Made by a program: the position numbers and the translations under genes. Positions 1 to 9,452 of a stretch of 37,445 nucleotides of DNA are shown here, in pieces. The notes under the pieces are model-generated. The model was not told the DNA's origin, searched no databases, and saw only the letters and a program-made list of their open reading frames with translations. Source of the DNA: Candidatus Zipacnadia bacterium (lineage in GTDB: Bacteria > Armatimonadota > Zipacnadia > Zipacnadales > UBA5352); contig JALGUJ010000035.1 in the NCBI GenBank assembly GCA_029820945.1, forward strand, positions 1 to 37,445, read 5' to 3'. The first letter of the stretch is position 1. Every line of letters begins with the position of its first letter.

Positions 1-2010
1 ATCCGTGAGGCCTGGGAGGCGCTGCCGGAGGCCGAGCGGCGCGAGGTCTACCGCGAGACCGGCTGGGCGCTGGACAGCGTCGGGCGCCTGCTCGACGTCC
101 GGGTGATCGAGCAGCCCGGCGAGCGCGTTGAGCTAAGCGTGCCGACGACCCAGCACATCCTGACCATGGCGGTGCTGAGCAAGTCGCCCGCCCGAGTGTT
201 CTCGGTTGACGGCATGCGCGTGAACTTTCACGGAACCGACGTGCTCGGGGCGAGTGTGAGCGGCGAGCCCGCCGGCGACGCCATCAGGCTGACGGCGAGC
301 GCGCCTGAGGGAGGCGCCGAGGCGGTCGTCGTGCTGCCGGACGGGCGCAGCGTCGCGGCGCAGAACACGCGCGGCATGCTCATCGGCGACACGCGCCTCG
401 CCATCGTGCCCCTGGCCGAGGGGAACAGCACCATCGACCTGGCGCTCGGCGAGGAGGCACCCGTGGAGGGGGAGCTGTCCGTCACCGGCCCCGACACTGC
501 GGCGGCAGGAACGCCACTGCAGTTGAGTGTGGCGGGTGCGGGCGACGGGGCGCTGGTGCAGGTTGCGCGCGATGGCGTGCCGCTGTTCACCGGCTCGGTT
601 CCGGTGCGCGACGGAGTGATCTCGCTGGCGATGCCGGAGCAGGTCCACGCCGGGTCGGTGGAGGTGCAGATCGCCAGCGCGGTCGGCGGCCGGCTCGTGC
701 GCGGCTCGAGGACCGTGCGTGTCACCGGCTCCTACGAGCCCGACATCCCGCCCTGGCGGCTGCCCAAGACGGCGCCCCGAGGCGAGGTCGCGGAGGTGGA
801 CGTGACCGCACGGGGTCTGCACGTCATCGCCGCCGGCACCGACCACTTCGACGGGCGCAACGGCGGCCAGGTCGGAGAGGCCGATCCCGGGTCGCTGCGC
901 TTCGGCGGCGGGATCGCCGACGCACCCGTCACGCGCTGGGGCTACGGCTACGGCGGCCTGGAGCTGGAGCAGGCGCGCGTGCTGACGCTCAAGGTCACGA
1001 ACACATTCTTCGACGCCTGGACCTTCAGCCGCGGCATGGAATCGCACAAGCCGGAGTACACGAGCACCTTCGCGGGTCTGATGGTGGACTATCACACGGA
1101 GGACGGGTATACGAAGCGCGTCGCGCTCGGCCTGGGCCTGCTCAACCCCAAGCGCACGATCAACCGGCCGGGATGGGGGGCGGCGTCGGCGCCCCACGAG
1201 TTCATCAGCCTCGGCGACGCCATCCACGAGGGCCGCGAGACGCAGTTCACCATCGACCTGGCCCGCTGGGCGCCCGAAGCCTGGGACGGCCGCGTCTGGC
1301 TGTCGGCGGGCGCGGAGAACGTCTATCCGTCGCGGCGCATCTTTGCCGAGATCGTGGGCGCCGCCGACTCGCCGGAGGGTCTGGAGATCCTCGAAGGCAC
1401 CTTGGTCGGCGATCTCTACAAGATCCGCGACTACGTGGTCGGGCGCGCCTCCGAGCCGCCCACCATCGACGGCAGGCTCGATGATCCCGTCTGGCACGAG
1501 GTCGAGCCCGCCACGGAGTTCCGCCTGCTGGGTAAGCTCACCGGCTCGAAGCAGAAGACGCGCGCCTGGGCCGCCTGGGACGAGGAGAACCTCTACGTGG
1601 CCTACGATTGCCCGGAGAGCGAGAAGGCGCAGCCGACCCTGAAGCCCGAGAAGATCTGGAACCGCGACGCGGTTGACACGGCCATCAACCCCTCGGGCGA
1701 CCGCACGGTCTTCCAGCAGATAATCATTGATGCGGCGGGCGCGTCCGAACAGTTCACCAAGGGGCTCAATGGCCGGAAGGTCACTTGGGAGATCCGCTCC
1801 GTGGTGGCCGAGCACGAGGGTGGCTGGGCGGTCGAGATGGCGGTCCCCTGGAGCGAGATGGGCGTCGAGCCCGCCGCCGGCATGGAGCTCACGGGCAACT
1901 TCGTGCGCTACCGGCCCTATCCGCCGGTGGACGAGATGCACACCTGGTCGCCCATGCCCGGCCCGGCCATCAACGATCCCGAGCGCTTCGCGGTGTGGAC
2001 CCTGGAGTGA
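1..2010 (+). CDS. Secreted CBM9-like domain protein, 5' part missing
   Basis: The frame is open from the first base of the window to a TGA at 2008-2010, so the gene begins upstream; the GTG at 103 is only the first start codon inside the window. About 669 residues are visible. The last ~185 (bases ~1441-2007) look like a CBM9/DOMON-type carbohydrate-binding sandwich: an opening PPTIDGRLDDPVW, then a strand-rich stretch with WDEENLYVAYD. The same opening type recurs in the 1521-aa protein at 9453-14018. Residues ~255-460 are a beta-rich domain I cannot name, and the first ~240 residues contain further sandwich-like sequence. No catalytic motif is visible, so any enzyme domain would lie upstream of the window. 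The stop shares its last A with the ATG at 2010, which suggests cotranscription with the lyase-like gene. The CBM9-like call is fairly safe; the role of the whole protein is unknown. Confidence 0.75.
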   Translation: MREAWEALPEAERREVYRETGWALDSVGRLLDVRVIEQPGERVELSVPTTQHILTMAVLSKSPARVFSVDGMRVNFHGTDVLGASVSGEPAGDAIRLTASAPEGGAEAVVVLPDGRSVAAQNTRGMLIGDTRLAIVPLAEGNSTIDLALGEEAPVEGELSVTGPDTAAAGTPLQLSVAGAGDGALVQVARDGVPLFTGSVPVRDGVISLAMPEQVHAGSVEVQIASAVGGRLVRGSRTVRVTGSYEPDIPPWRLPKTAPRGEVAEVDVTARGLHVIAAGTDHFDGRNGGQVGEADPGSLRFGGGIADAPVTRWGYGYGGLELEQARVLTLKVTNTFFDAWTFSRGMESHKPEYTSTFAGLMVDYHTEDGYTKRVALGLGLLNPKRTINRPGWGAASAPHEFISLGDAIHEGRETQFTIDLARWAPEAWDGRVWLSAGAENVYPSRRIFAEIVGAADSPEGLEILEGTLVGDLYKIRDYVVGRASEPPTIDGRLDDPVWHEVEPATEFRLLGKLTGSKQKTRAWAAWDEENLYVAYDCPESEKAQPTLKPEKIWNRDAVDTAINPSGDRTVFQQIIIDAAGASEQFTKGLNGRKVTWEIRSVVAEHEGGWAVEMAVPWSEMGVEPAAGMELTGNFVRYRPYPPVDEMHTWSPMPGPAINDPERFAVWTLE

Positions 2011-5000
2011 TGAGAGTGAAGAACATGTCGCCAGGTGACGGCGCGAAGTCGTGTGCCGTGCGGACGGCCCGCCTGAGCCTGCAGCGGCGTTTGCTGCAGG
2101 CGAAGTCGGCCCGGTCGTTGACCGCCGAGACGTGCGCCAATGCGGAGGCGATTCGTGGGCCACGGGCCGACTGCGGCGCTCGTGGAGGACACTCGCGCCT
2201 CAGGCGGCCCCTCGGTACGGCACCGCCGGCCCCCGCGCTTCTGGTCGTCCTGGCGATGCTCTTCATCGGTTCTCTCTCCACCTTCGCCCAGGACGCCCCC
2301 GTGCCCGCCGCCGAGGTCGTCAACTGGGACTTCGAGGACGCCGACATCTCCACGTGGCGGCACAAGGACAACGCCACCATCGAGGTCGTCGATGCCGGCG
2401 GCGAGCGCGGCAGGGCCCTGCAGCTTAGCACCTCGTACGGGGAGTACGGCTTCGCGTGGATGACGAACGCGCCCGGCGGTCGGATGGACCTCACGGACAC
2501 CTGGGCGGTCGAGTTCATGCTGCGCGGTGACGGCTCCGGCGCCCGCGTCAAGCCCACTCTTGTGATCACGCGGCCGGGCGAGCCGAGTCTCTACTACACG
2601 GCGCCGGCCGACGCCGTGGTCGTGGACTTCGAGGGCTGGCGCCTCTGCCGGCTTCACACCGTCCGGCTGGAGCCGCGCATTGAGAGCAATATCGTCGCGG
2701 ACCTCGCGCGCGTGAGCATGTTCCAGTTCATGGTGGATGCGAGAGGCGCCGAAGCCACCACGGTAGCGGTGGACGACATCCGCGCGGTCCCTGCCGAGGG
2801 CGAGGATGCCCGAAGGCTGGCCGACTGGCTGGCGGAGATGACCCGAATCTACGAGCCCATACCCAGGGACGGCAGCAACGTCCTGCCCAACGGGGGCTTC
2901 GAGCTGACCTCAGACGGCGAGCATCCGCAGTTCTGGCGCGCGTCCACGTGGAGCACCAACAGCGGCCACCAGTGGCTGGCCGAGGGCGGGCGTGAGGGCT
3001 CGGCGTGCGTGGCCGTACGCTGCCCGGAGAAGAGCGACCGCGGGAGCTTCCAGCTCACCATCGACGTGGAGCCCGGTCCCTACCTGGTCTCCGCCTGGGC
3101 GCGGGCAGCGACTGCCGACGCGCAGCCCGGCAGGGGCCCCGTCATGCGCATCAGCTACATCAATGACGAAGGCCGGGGCTCGGGCAACGAACACCTCAAC
3201 GGCGACCCCGCCGACACGGGTTGGCAGCGCATCGAGGGCCGCGTTGAGGTGAGGCCCGGCACCCCGCGACTGCAGATCAATCTCTTCAACTACTTGGCCG
3301 CCGGGACCGTCATCTGGGACGACGTCTCGCTCGCCTGGGATGTCGAGGAACACGAGCGCCGACAGCGCGTGCAGGAGCAGAACCTGGCCGACCTGGCGGA
3401 GGTGCGACCGATGATCATCCGCGCAACGGAGGATCTTCAGGCGCTCGAAGAGCGCATCGGCGAGGCGGACGAGTATGAGACAATGGCCCTGGCGATGCTC
3501 GAGTGGGCGCTGCAGGACGCAGCCTACGCGATCGAGGCGGAGCTTGGGACGAACGCGAAGGCCACGGTGGCGAGCGTCCATGACTACATCGCGCGCTTCG
3601 ACGAGATCATGGCCGAGGCGCGGGCCAACCCGCTTGCGGCCGAGGCGCCCGACGCGGACGGCAACCCCTACGTCGCTGCGCTCAACGAGGGCGCGAAGAA
3701 GCACTCGCGCGAGCCCACCGGCTACCGGAAGGGCGATGAGGGCTATCTGCAGGTCGAGAACGCCTGGCAGTTCGCCACGCTCGGCCGCAACTGCTGCGTG
3801 ATGGCCTGGGCTCTGACCCATCCGCGCAGCGAGCACCACGGCGACCCGCTGCTGGTGCAGAACCTCTTCGACACCATCCAGGGCGTGCTCCAGAACCACC
3901 GCGATGGCGACTGGAACCCCGGACGCCAGGCGCGCTTTGGCGCCGATCCGAACATCCCCCGCTTCACCCTCGGGCCGACCTTTGACGCCTACTGGCAGAT
4001 CAGGCAGCACCTGCCCTGGCTGCTGCTGCCCGCCAAGGACGAGGAGTGGCTGGACGAGATCCGAGTCTGCGTCGAGCACCAGTACGAGGAGTACGGGCTC
4101 AAGAACTTCACGACCGGCGTCTACGGCGCGGGGAACTACCCCAACCAGGACGTCTACTACCTGCTCATCTGCGAGCTGGCACACCGGGTCTTTGGCGACG
4201 AGCGATTCGCCGACCACGTCCGGCTGTTCCTGGACTTCCTCGAGGATACCGTCTACCCCATGGGAGGCATGGTCTATCACGGCACACAGAACGAGTGCTT
4301 CGGATACCACAACCTGAATATCAGCTTCCTGGCGCGCTTCCTGGAGTACACCGGCAACGAACGGGCGCGGCGCATCATCGAGGAGACCGTCGAGTTCTAC
4401 CCGATCATGGTCGAGCCGTCCGCCATGGTCGAGAACTACACCGATCCGTCGTGGAAGCACTCGAACGCCTGGGCGCACCCGCACGGCCCCGACATCGTGG
4501 CGACGCTAACCGGCGACCGGCAGAACAAGCGGGTCGCGAACATCGCCCTCAAGCGCTCGGGCGCGGGCGACAGCGTGCACAGCGTCTTCGCGGTGCCGTG
4601 GTGGACCGACATGCCCGACGAGCCGCTACCGGATGACTACATCATCTTCGATGAGAACGTGCAGGCGCCGCGCGCGCGCTTCGGCATGTTCTCCTTCGCC
4701 ATGAACGGCCGCGACTTCGGCCCCGGGCAGATCGGCAAGGACACCTTCATCGGGTGCCTCCACGCGCCGGAGGATCGTGCGCAGGGCGAGGTCGGCGCGC
4801 TGCTCATCGCCACCAACGAGTTCCGTCTGAGGCCGGAAGGGATCCACTGGCGGAACGCGCGCTACGTCTCCGGTGCCGAGGAGCTCTCGCACATCATCGG
4901 CGGCGACGAGTTCGCCTCGCTGGCCGTCCGCTACCGGGTGACCTCGCCGCGGCACGGTGGCAACTCGGAGACCCTCCCGTGGGAGGGGACGCAGCAGTGG

Positions 5001-5633
5001 TTCGCGTCGCGCGACCGCCTGGTCGGACTGCTCCACATCACCGCCCTGGAGGACCACGAGTGCGCGGGCATCTGGGGCCGGCTGCGCTTCGGGCGCGCCA
5101 CCGGGAGCAACGAGATCGAGCGCTCCTCGGCGATGGCGGACACCTTCAAGTACGGTCCGCTGCTTACGCGCATCCACGGGCACAACTACGCCACGATCGA
5201 GACCGCGCCGAGCGAGATCTTCTACCTCGACGACCCTGAGAAGTTCGACGGGCGCGAGATCCTGCTCAAGGACGCCGAGAGCGCCACGCCGGACGAGCCC
5301 GACAGACGCACCACCTACCCGGCCGGCACCGACCAGTGGTTCCTGTGCGAGGTGCTGCCGTATCGCTCTGAGTTCGCCGGCGAGGTCGCGCCGATCGAGC
5401 GGGAGGGGGTACGCGGCCTGCGCTTCACCGATGAGGAGGCGACCTGGATCGTGCTGCACAATCTCGCGGGCGAGGCCCGCGAGTGGAGCGGTCCCGTCCC
5501 CGAGGGGTCGGCGGTGCGCCTATTCGTGCAGGGCGAGACGGGCATGGGCCAGCTCCTCGGCCGCCAGGGCGGCACGGTGACGGTGGACCTCGAACCCGGC
5601 GAGCACGTGGTCCTCAAGGCGGTGGCGCCATGA
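2010..5633 (+). CDS. Secreted polysaccharide lyase-like protein with two N-terminal binding modules
   Basis: About 1207 aa if translation begins at the ATG overlapping the preceding stop. The start is doubtful: the only strong secretion signal is a hydrophobic stretch ending STFAQ near residues 76-94, behind a composition-poor extension that also encodes a 9-bp hairpin. The next in-frame ATG (2256) would leave only a 12-residue signal. Two jelly-roll-like modules follow (residues ~103-260, and ~290-445 beginning NVLPNGGFE and ending WDDVSLAWD). Next come a helical linker, an alpha-rich region (~570-860) with aromatic and His-rich motifs such as NAWAHPHGPD, and a beta-rich C-terminal third. 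Alpha/alpha toroid followed by beta-sandwich is the layout of PL8/PL12/PL15/PL17-type lyases, but I cannot assign a family. The last codons overlap the next gene by ATGA, so the two are probably made together. Lyase activity is inference. Confidence 0.7.
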   Translation: MRVKNMSPGDGAKSCAVRTARLSLQRRLLQAKSARSLTAETCANAEAIRGPRADCGARGGHSRLRRPLGTAPPAPALLVVLAMLFIGSLSTFAQDAPVPAAEVVNWDFEDADISTWRHKDNATIEVVDAGGERGRALQLSTSYGEYGFAWMTNAPGGRMDLTDTWAVEFMLRGDGSGARVKPTLVITRPGEPSLYYTAPADAVVVDFEGWRLCRLHTVRLEPRIESNIVADLARVSMFQFMVDARGAEATTVAVDDIRAVPAEGEDARRLADWLAEMTRIYEPIPRDGSNVLPNGGFELTSDGEHPQFWRASTWSTNSGHQWLAEGGREGSACVAVRCPEKSDRGSFQLTIDVEPGPYLVSAWARAATADAQPGRGPVMRISYINDEGRGSGNEHLNGDPADTGWQRIEGRVEVRPGTPRLQINLFNYLAAGTVIWDDVSLAWDVEEHERRQRVQEQNLADLAEVRPMIIRATEDLQALEERIGEADEYETMALAMLEWALQDAAYAIEAELGTNAKATVASVHDYIARFDEIMAEARANPLAAEAPDADGNPYVAALNEGAKKHSREPTGYRKGDEGYLQVENAWQFATLGRNCCVMAWALTHPRSEHHGDPLLVQNLFDTIQGVLQNHRDGDWNPGRQARFGADPNIPRFTLGPTFDAYWQIRQHLPWLLLPAKDEEWLDEIRVCVEHQYEEYGLKNFTTGVYGAGNYPNQDVYYLLICELAHRVFGDERFADHVRLFLDFLEDTVYPMGGMVYHGTQNECFGYHNLNISFLARFLEYTGNERARRIIEETVEFYPIMVEPSAMVENYTDPSWKHSNAWAHPHGPDIVATLTGDRQNKRVANIALKRSGAGDSVHSVFAVPWWTDMPDEPLPDDYIIFDENVQAPRARFGMFSFAMNGRDFGPGQIGKDTFIGCLHAPEDRAQGEVGALLIATNEFRLRPEGIHWRNARYVSGAEELSHIIGGDEFASLAVRYRVTSPRHGGNSETLPWEGTQQWFASRDRLVGLLHITALEDHECAGIWGRLRFGRATGSNEIERSSAMADTFKYGPLLTRIHGHNYATIETAPSEIFYLDDPEKFDGREILLKDAESATPDEPDRRTTYPAGTDQWFLCEVLPYRSEFAGEVAPIEREGVRGLRFTDEEATWIVLHNLAGEAREWSGPVPEGSAVRLFVQGETGMGQLLGRQGGTVTVDLEPGEHVVLKAVAP
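2077..2101 (+). repeat. 9-bp perfect inverted repeat near the 5' end of the lyase-like gene
   Basis: GCCTGCAGC (2077-2085) and GCTGCAGGC (2093-2101) are exact reverse complements around the loop GGCGTTT. The hairpin lies between the overlapping ATG and the signal-peptide-like sequence. It is better explained as leader RNA than as coding sequence, and supports a downstream start for this gene. Confidence 0.5.
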
Positions 5634-6916
5634 CGATCCTGCTGGCGATTCTGCTCAGCGCGGGCGTTGCCTGCGCGCAATTGCCGCAGATCACCATCGA
5701 GGCCGAGGGCTACGCGGAGGTCACCGGCGGCACCGTGCGGGTGCTCGATCGCGCCGAGGCATCCGGTGGCAAGTGCGTCAGTTACTGGGAGGAGCCGGGC
5801 GTAGCGGTGACCTGCCGGTTCGACGTCGCGCAGGCCGGCGAGTACTGCCTGACGCTGGGCTACGCATGCAACTGGCCGCACACCCGCCGCGAGGTGCGCG
5901 TTGATGGGCAGGTCGTTCCGGGCCTCGCGGACGTCCTGCTGCCGGCCACGGGCTCATGGGCGGACTTCGCTATGCTCACACTGCCGGGCCCCGACGGCGG
6001 TCGCGCGCGCATACCGCTGGAGCCGGGCGCGCACACGCTGACGCTCGCGAACGTCGATTCGCGCGGCCTGGCCTGGGACTGCGCGCTGCTTCATGGCCCG
6101 GAGGACCTGCCCGCCGACGCGCCGCTGAGCAATGAGGAGCTGGGCGAGCTGGCAGACAGGCTTCCACCGGCCGCTCGGAGACTACTCCTTGAGGGCCCGG
6201 CGGAGGAGGACCTGGCGTGGGGTGATGTCGCGCTGGCCTTCTCCCGCGGCATGACCCAGGCGCTACGGGTGAGCGATGTGTTCTTCGCTGTGCCCCGTGA
6301 ATGGCAGGGAGACCTGCAATGGGAACGCCACCGCGTGGGCCCGATCGCGCTCGCCACCGTGCGCGCCGTCCCGGAGGAGGGCCATTCCCTGGCGATCCTT
6401 GTCGCCACCAACGGAACGAGCTACCTGATGGCGATGGCGGGGACGGGCGAACACACCATGGCCGGAGGAGGCGCCGGCGGCCTGCCGGGCCCGCTGATCG
6501 CGTGGCGCAAGGGGCGGCCGTGGCGGCTGGCCCTCCGTCCGATCGAGGACCGGCTGACGTCAGGCGAAATTGCGCGCGCCCTCCCGATCGACGACCTCGT
6601 CCTGTCGGTCAACGACTACATGACCGGGGTAGTGGTGGACGAGCCGATGCCCTGGCTGAGCTTGCGCTGGGCGCCGACGGTGAACGGCGATCTCAAGCTG
6701 GCGGTGGGGAAGGTTGGTCCCGCCCTCGAGCCGGGCGACTGGACGGTCGGTGTGCGGGTAGGGGGCGAGGCCATCGTGATCCGTTCATCCAGGGACGTGC
6801 CACCCGCCCTCGCGCGCTTCTACGGCATCCCGCAGTTCGAGGTGCGGGTGCGTGGCGATGTGAGCATGACCGTGACGACCGACAACGGTGAGACGCTGGA
6901 GCTTCCGGCGCCGTAG
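5630..6916 (+). CDS. Secreted protein with CBM35/CBM6-like N-terminal module
   Basis: 428 aa. The ATG at 5630 sits in an ATGA overlap with the preceding stop and opens a classical signal peptide (hydrophobic run, then VACAQ), so this start is preferred to upstream in-frame codons. Residues ~18-155 resemble a CBM35/CBM6-type sandwich: ITIEAEGYAEV at the front, a GEYCLTLGYA strand, and a GAHTLTLANVDSRGLAWDCALL ending typical of such modules. The remaining ~270 residues are beta-rich with no motif I recognise; they may form a second domain packing against a partner. The tight coupling suggests it works with, or on the same substrate as, the lyase-like protein before it. A binding or accessory role is inference; the CBM-like call is moderately secure. 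Confidence 0.7.
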   Translation: MTILLAILLSAGVACAQLPQITIEAEGYAEVTGGTVRVLDRAEASGGKCVSYWEEPGVAVTCRFDVAQAGEYCLTLGYACNWPHTRREVRVDGQVVPGLADVLLPATGSWADFAMLTLPGPDGGRARIPLEPGAHTLTLANVDSRGLAWDCALLHGPEDLPADAPLSNEELGELADRLPPAARRLLLEGPAEEDLAWGDVALAFSRGMTQALRVSDVFFAVPREWQGDLQWERHRVGPIALATVRAVPEEGHSLAILVATNGTSYLMAMAGTGEHTMAGGGAGGLPGPLIAWRKGRPWRLALRPIEDRLTSGEIARALPIDDLVLSVNDYMTGVVVDEPMPWLSLRWAPTVNGDLKLAVGKVGPALEPGDWTVGVRVGGEAIVIRSSRDVPPALARFYGIPQFEVRVRGDVSMTVTTDNGETLELPAP

Positions 6917-7097
6917 GCCTTTGTCCAGTCGTTTGGAGGGGCGTGACTACGTTCGCGCGCGGGCGTCGATCGTCCCGGGGAAGGACCCCCGGCGAGGCCG
7001 CCGGGGCCACAACGGAGAGGGCTGAGGACAACAACCAACGACGTGCGGACGAGGGCGTACGCACCACGGAAGCCGCGTCACGCGAGGAGGCACCACC
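6917..7097 (+). other. 181-bp leader with GC-rich hairpin and strong RBS
   Basis: The gap before the next gene holds CCCCGGC (6987-6993) and GCCGGGG (7000-7006), a 7-bp perfect stem with a 6-nt loop and no T-run. GAGGAGG lies just ahead of the ATG at 7098 and is a near-ideal ribosome binding site. The gap may separate transcripts, but no convincing promoter is visible. Confidence 0.4.
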
Positions 7098-9380
7098 ATG
7101 CGCAACACGCTGATCGCTCTGACATCGATCGCCCTCATCGTGGCATGCGCTCTGGCCCAGGATGAAGAGAAGCAGGGCCGCCCATTCGAGCTTGATGACA
7201 ACGAGACGAACCTCGCTCTGGGGAAGCCCTACCTTTACTCGGCCGTCCCGTCCTACCGCCTGACCAAGAACGAGACCGACCTGCAGGACCTGACCGACGG
7301 AGAGCTGGGGTATCGGGCCGACGACAAGATCTGGTTCGACGCGAACGCGGTCGCCTGGTACGGGAATGTGGGCGTGAACATCCAGCTCGACCTGGGCGAG
7401 GTCGCCCCAATCGACGAGATCGGCATACGCCTTCTGGGCGGCGCTGAGCAGGGCGGCCTGAAGTTCCCCAACGAAGTCATCGCGCTGGTCAGCGACGACG
7501 CGCAGAGCTGGCGCGAGGTCGGGAGCTTCAACCGCCTGAGCGAGGAGGACCTGCAGCGATTCGGCGTCCCACCGGAGGAGGGCGTGGCCTACACCTATCC
7601 GCTGCGCTTCCAGGACCTGGGCACCGCCGGCCGCTACGTCGGCCTGGCGATCCAGGGCCAGACCTCCTTCATCGCCAGCGACGAGATGTGGGTCTTCGCG
7701 GGGGACCACGCCGTGGCGGACGCAGAGGGGGGCGAGCCTTTCAAGGGCAGCTTCATCGTCCATCACTTCCAGCCCGGCGGCGTGACCGCGTTCTTCCCCA
7801 AGTCCCGGGTCTACGCGTGCAACAATCTGCAGGCCTTCCAGGCGCTGCACGGCTACGACAACCGCCCTGAGGAGACCAACGGGAAGGCCTGCGACCTGAT
7901 CGTGGACCTCCCCGACGGCGTGACGCTTCGGCGTTGGATGCTCAACCCGCGCTTCGGCGGCGCGACCGTCGATGAGTTCGAGACCAGCGTCGTCGAGGAT
8001 GAGGCCGGCACGTTCACGCGCTGCATCGTACCCACGCGCGGCATCTACATCACTAACTGGGGCACGCTGTTCTTCCAGACCGATTGGGAGGACGGTCGGA
8101 CCGGCACCATGCGTGTGGGCTGCCGGTGGGAGGGCGGCATGCAGGAGCCGGAGCCTTACGCCATCGAGGCGGTGCACATCGACCCCGTCGAGCGGTTCGA
8201 GCAGGTCAATCTATCGATCGCCTGGATGGGCCAGCAGTTCTGGATGAAGTGGCCCGACTTCCTCGAAAGCTACGGCGCCTGCGGCTTCAGCGCGGTGCCC
8301 GTCTTCCCGCGCTACGCCGAGCCTGACGATGAGGAGCTGTTCGCGGCGCTGGCCGAGGCGCGCGAGATGGGCATGGAGGTCGTCAGCAACTCCAGCCCGC
8401 TGCACGCCGTGAAGGGCCAGAGCAAGGACTATCCCGAGGTCATGTGCCAGCTCCCGGACGGTCCCGCGAACTGGCTGTGCCCGTCATACCGCGGGGAGGT
8501 CTGGCAGGAGGAGGTCGAGCGCGTCGCCCAGCGCTACTCGTGGAGCAAGGCGGAGTGGATCTTCTACGACTGTGAGGTCTTCACCGGCTGGTACGGCGGG
8601 TCGCGGCGGGGCAACGACGAGGCGCAGAACTGCTCCCGCTGCTCGGAGGCGTACGCGCACTTCGACGGCACCTGGGACGAGTTCATCGCCCACCAGGCCG
8701 CGGACTTCTACCGTGCCGTCCACGCGCGCATCCGGGAGATCGCGCCCGACGCGCGCTTCCAGGCCGGCGCCTACAATGTTCAGCCGGTCGAGTTCTATCA
8801 CGACGTCTGGGACTGGGACGTGCTCTACCCGGAGCTGCATCAGTTCGCCATGCCCTCGCTCTACGGCTATCGACCCGCCGGAATCGGCGATGAGATCCGG
8901 AGGAATCGGGAGATGATGCGCTACAGCGACATCATCCCCTGGCTGCAGCCGGGCAACCAGGGCGAGATGCCGCCCGAGACGCTGCGCTGCATCCTGCTGG
9001 AGGTGCTGCTCAACGGCGGTCGCGGCGCGGCCTACTACACCCACTCCGGCTTCGACGCGGCCGACCTGCGGGCGGTCTCGCAGGTCGTCGCGATGCTCCG
9101 CCCGGTCGAGGACATCATCATCGAGGGGCAGCTCCTCCAGGGCGCGTCGTGCGACCTCGAGAGCGTGCGCCTTGGCGGCGTGCGGGCCGGCGACCGGGCG
9201 CTCCTGCTCGTGAGCGAGTACGACACGCCCGGCGAGGTGAGCTGCACCGTGAGGCCGCCGGAGGGCCTCCATGGCGCCGCCGAGCTGACCCCACAGGGCG
9301 CTATGCCCGCCCGCGAGGACGTCCTGGACGTGACGCTCGACGAGCTGCGGGCCCGCGTCTACCTGCTCGAGGCGAGATGA
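7098..9380 (+). CDS. Secreted F5/8-C-like plus TIM-barrel putative glycoside hydrolase
   Basis: 760 aa with a signal peptide (residues 1-21, ending ACALAQ) and a GAGGAGG ribosome binding site. Residues ~30-205 resemble an F5/8 type C (discoidin) sandwich: NLALGKPYLYS near the start, IQLDLGEVAPIDEIGIR in the middle, and a late YVGLAIQG strand. A beta-rich linker domain follows (~205-340). From ~370 to ~690 the pattern alternates strand and helix, as in a (beta/alpha)8 barrel, with a strand ending FYDCE (D491, E493) as candidate catalytic acids, then Trp-rich loops (WDWDVLYPE, WLQPGNQ). The C-terminal ~70 residues look like the small beta domain that closes many GH proteins. I cannot place the barrel in a numbered GH family. 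The gene faces the minus-strand GH/BNR operon with only 72 bp between stops. Confidence 0.75.
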   Translation: MRNTLIALTSIALIVACALAQDEEKQGRPFELDDNETNLALGKPYLYSAVPSYRLTKNETDLQDLTDGELGYRADDKIWFDANAVAWYGNVGVNIQLDLGEVAPIDEIGIRLLGGAEQGGLKFPNEVIALVSDDAQSWREVGSFNRLSEEDLQRFGVPPEEGVAYTYPLRFQDLGTAGRYVGLAIQGQTSFIASDEMWVFAGDHAVADAEGGEPFKGSFIVHHFQPGGVTAFFPKSRVYACNNLQAFQALHGYDNRPEETNGKACDLIVDLPDGVTLRRWMLNPRFGGATVDEFETSVVEDEAGTFTRCIVPTRGIYITNWGTLFFQTDWEDGRTGTMRVGCRWEGGMQEPEPYAIEAVHIDPVERFEQVNLSIAWMGQQFWMKWPDFLESYGACGFSAVPVFPRYAEPDDEELFAALAEAREMGMEVVSNSSPLHAVKGQSKDYPEVMCQLPDGPANWLCPSYRGEVWQEEVERVAQRYSWSKAEWIFYDCEVFTGWYGGSRRGNDEAQNCSRCSEAYAHFDGTWDEFIAHQAADFYRAVHARIREIAPDARFQAGAYNVQPVEFYHDVWDWDVLYPELHQFAMPSLYGYRPAGIGDEIRRNREMMRYSDIIPWLQPGNQGEMPPETLRCILLEVLLNGGRGAAYYTHSGFDAADLRAVSQVVAMLRPVEDIIIEGQLLQGASCDLESVRLGGVRAGDRALLLVSEYDTPGEVSCTVRPPEGLHGAAELTPQGAMPAREDVLDVTLDELRARVYLLEAR

Positions 9381-9452
9381 GGCCGGCGCCCCGGCTGGGC
9401 GCGCGGGCACCTTCTTCGCCGCGCTGTCGGTTCTTCTGGGCGAACCGATGGC

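Noticed and set aside
133..2163. Long minus-strand open frame opposite the CBM9-ended gene
   Set aside because: It mirrors a coherent plus-strand protein, has Arg/Ala/Gly/His-rich composition and no domain. Long antisense frames are expected at this GC content. The same applies to 2910-4484, 4626-5459, 6693-8177, 8484-9410, 18284-19006 and 19100-20782 on the minus strand.
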